64,000 bases of DNA. Origin: Clostridium_S neuense (GTDB taxonomy: Bacteria; Bacillota; Clostridia; Clostridiales; Clostridiaceae). Shown here piece by piece: positions 63,983 to 64,000 of the stretch (the first letter of the stretch is position 1; every line of letters starts with the position of its first letter). The translations under genes were made by a program, and so were the position numbers. The notes beneath the pieces were generated by a model, which was given only the letters and a program-made list of their open reading frames with translations, was not told where the DNA came from and made no database searches. The stretch is taken from assembly GCF_045310695.1 (NCBI RefSeq), contig NZ_JBJIAA010000003.1, positions 1 through 64,000 on the forward strand, written 5' to 3'.

Positions 63983-64000
63983 ATGCCTAAAATGCTTAGA
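63983..64000 (+). CDS. Start of a gene cut by the right edge
   Basis: GAGGCGAT at 63971-63978 precedes ATG CCT AAA ATG CTT AGA (MPKMLR). Only six codons are visible; nothing can be said about function. Confidence 0.4.

Overview
The window looks like a chromosome segment of a low-GC, saccharolytic, spore-forming Firmicute, most likely Clostridium sensu stricto. Reasons: very AT-rich codon and intergenic composition, strong GGAGG-type ribosome binding sites with frequent TTG/GTG starts, Gram-positive cell-wall genes (dltA/dltB, an LPXTG-anchored enzyme), a short clostridial-type ThiC, and family-level resemblance of nearly every gene to clostridial proteins. No tRNA, rRNA, CRISPR array or phage module was seen.

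Layout. 0-2.6 kb (minus strand): dltA and a dltB whose 3' end is cut off by an IS4/IS231-like insertion-sequence end running off the left edge. 2.7-4.3 kb: promoter, TPP riboswitch, terminator and thiC. 4.8-21.4 kb: housekeeping and accessory genes (PD-(D/E)XK-like DUF2161 protein, Cache chemoreceptor with a SigD-like promoter, two ABC-F proteins, TrmH-family methyltransferase, zinc-ribbon protein, DEAD-box helicase, PdaA-like deacetylase, ECF sigma factor with DUF4179 anti-sigma candidate, CPBP protease, AraC regulator). 21.8-24.8 kb: lacZ of family GH2, divergent from the AraC gene. 25.9-43.7 kb: a carbohydrate island with a LacI regulator, a sugar ABC importer (its first permease gene is broken by an in-frame TAG), an oligo-1,6-glucosidase, a secreted GH66 enzyme of cycloisomaltooligosaccharide-glucanotransferase type, a secreted GH15 enzyme, and a divergent 1440-residue cell-wall-anchored GH13 amylopullulanase-like protein. 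43.9-49.9 kb: secreted LRR-transglutaminase protein, CBS protein, a deletion-fusion relic of a BceRS-BceAB-like locus, and an M16C peptidase. 50.1-63.4 kb: an oligopeptide ABC transporter (SBP-D-F-B-C) followed by five M20 amidohydrolases (two AbgA-like, three AbgB-like) plus a small relic of another.

How the parts fit. The carbohydrate island reads as an alpha-glucan system biased to alpha-1,6 linkages: extracellular GH66 and GH15 enzymes with CBM35 modules attack dextran-like polymer, the ABC importer would take up the oligosaccharides, and the cytoplasmic GH13 with Val after the nucleophile Asp would hydrolyse isomalto-oligosaccharides; LacI-type operators surround the regulator and importer, and a perfect cre-like palindrome lies downstream of the amylopullulanase promoter. 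The opp-abg block reads as uptake of small peptides or N-acyl amino acids followed by intracellular amide hydrolysis.

The most unusual feature is the non-coding DNA. Two families of long imperfect palindromes are dispersed between genes. Family 1 (five copies, each just downstream of a plus-strand gene) folds into very large nested hairpins; two copies are about 98% identical over 180 bp and bracket the GH66-GH15 pair as direct repeats. Family 2 (copies at about 5.5, 8.2, 17.3, 21.6, 57.7 and 61.75 kb) often supplies or abuts the stop codon of the preceding gene. Several genes show decay (dltB, an AraC regulator, the malF-like permease, the Bce relic, a start-codon-less abgB).
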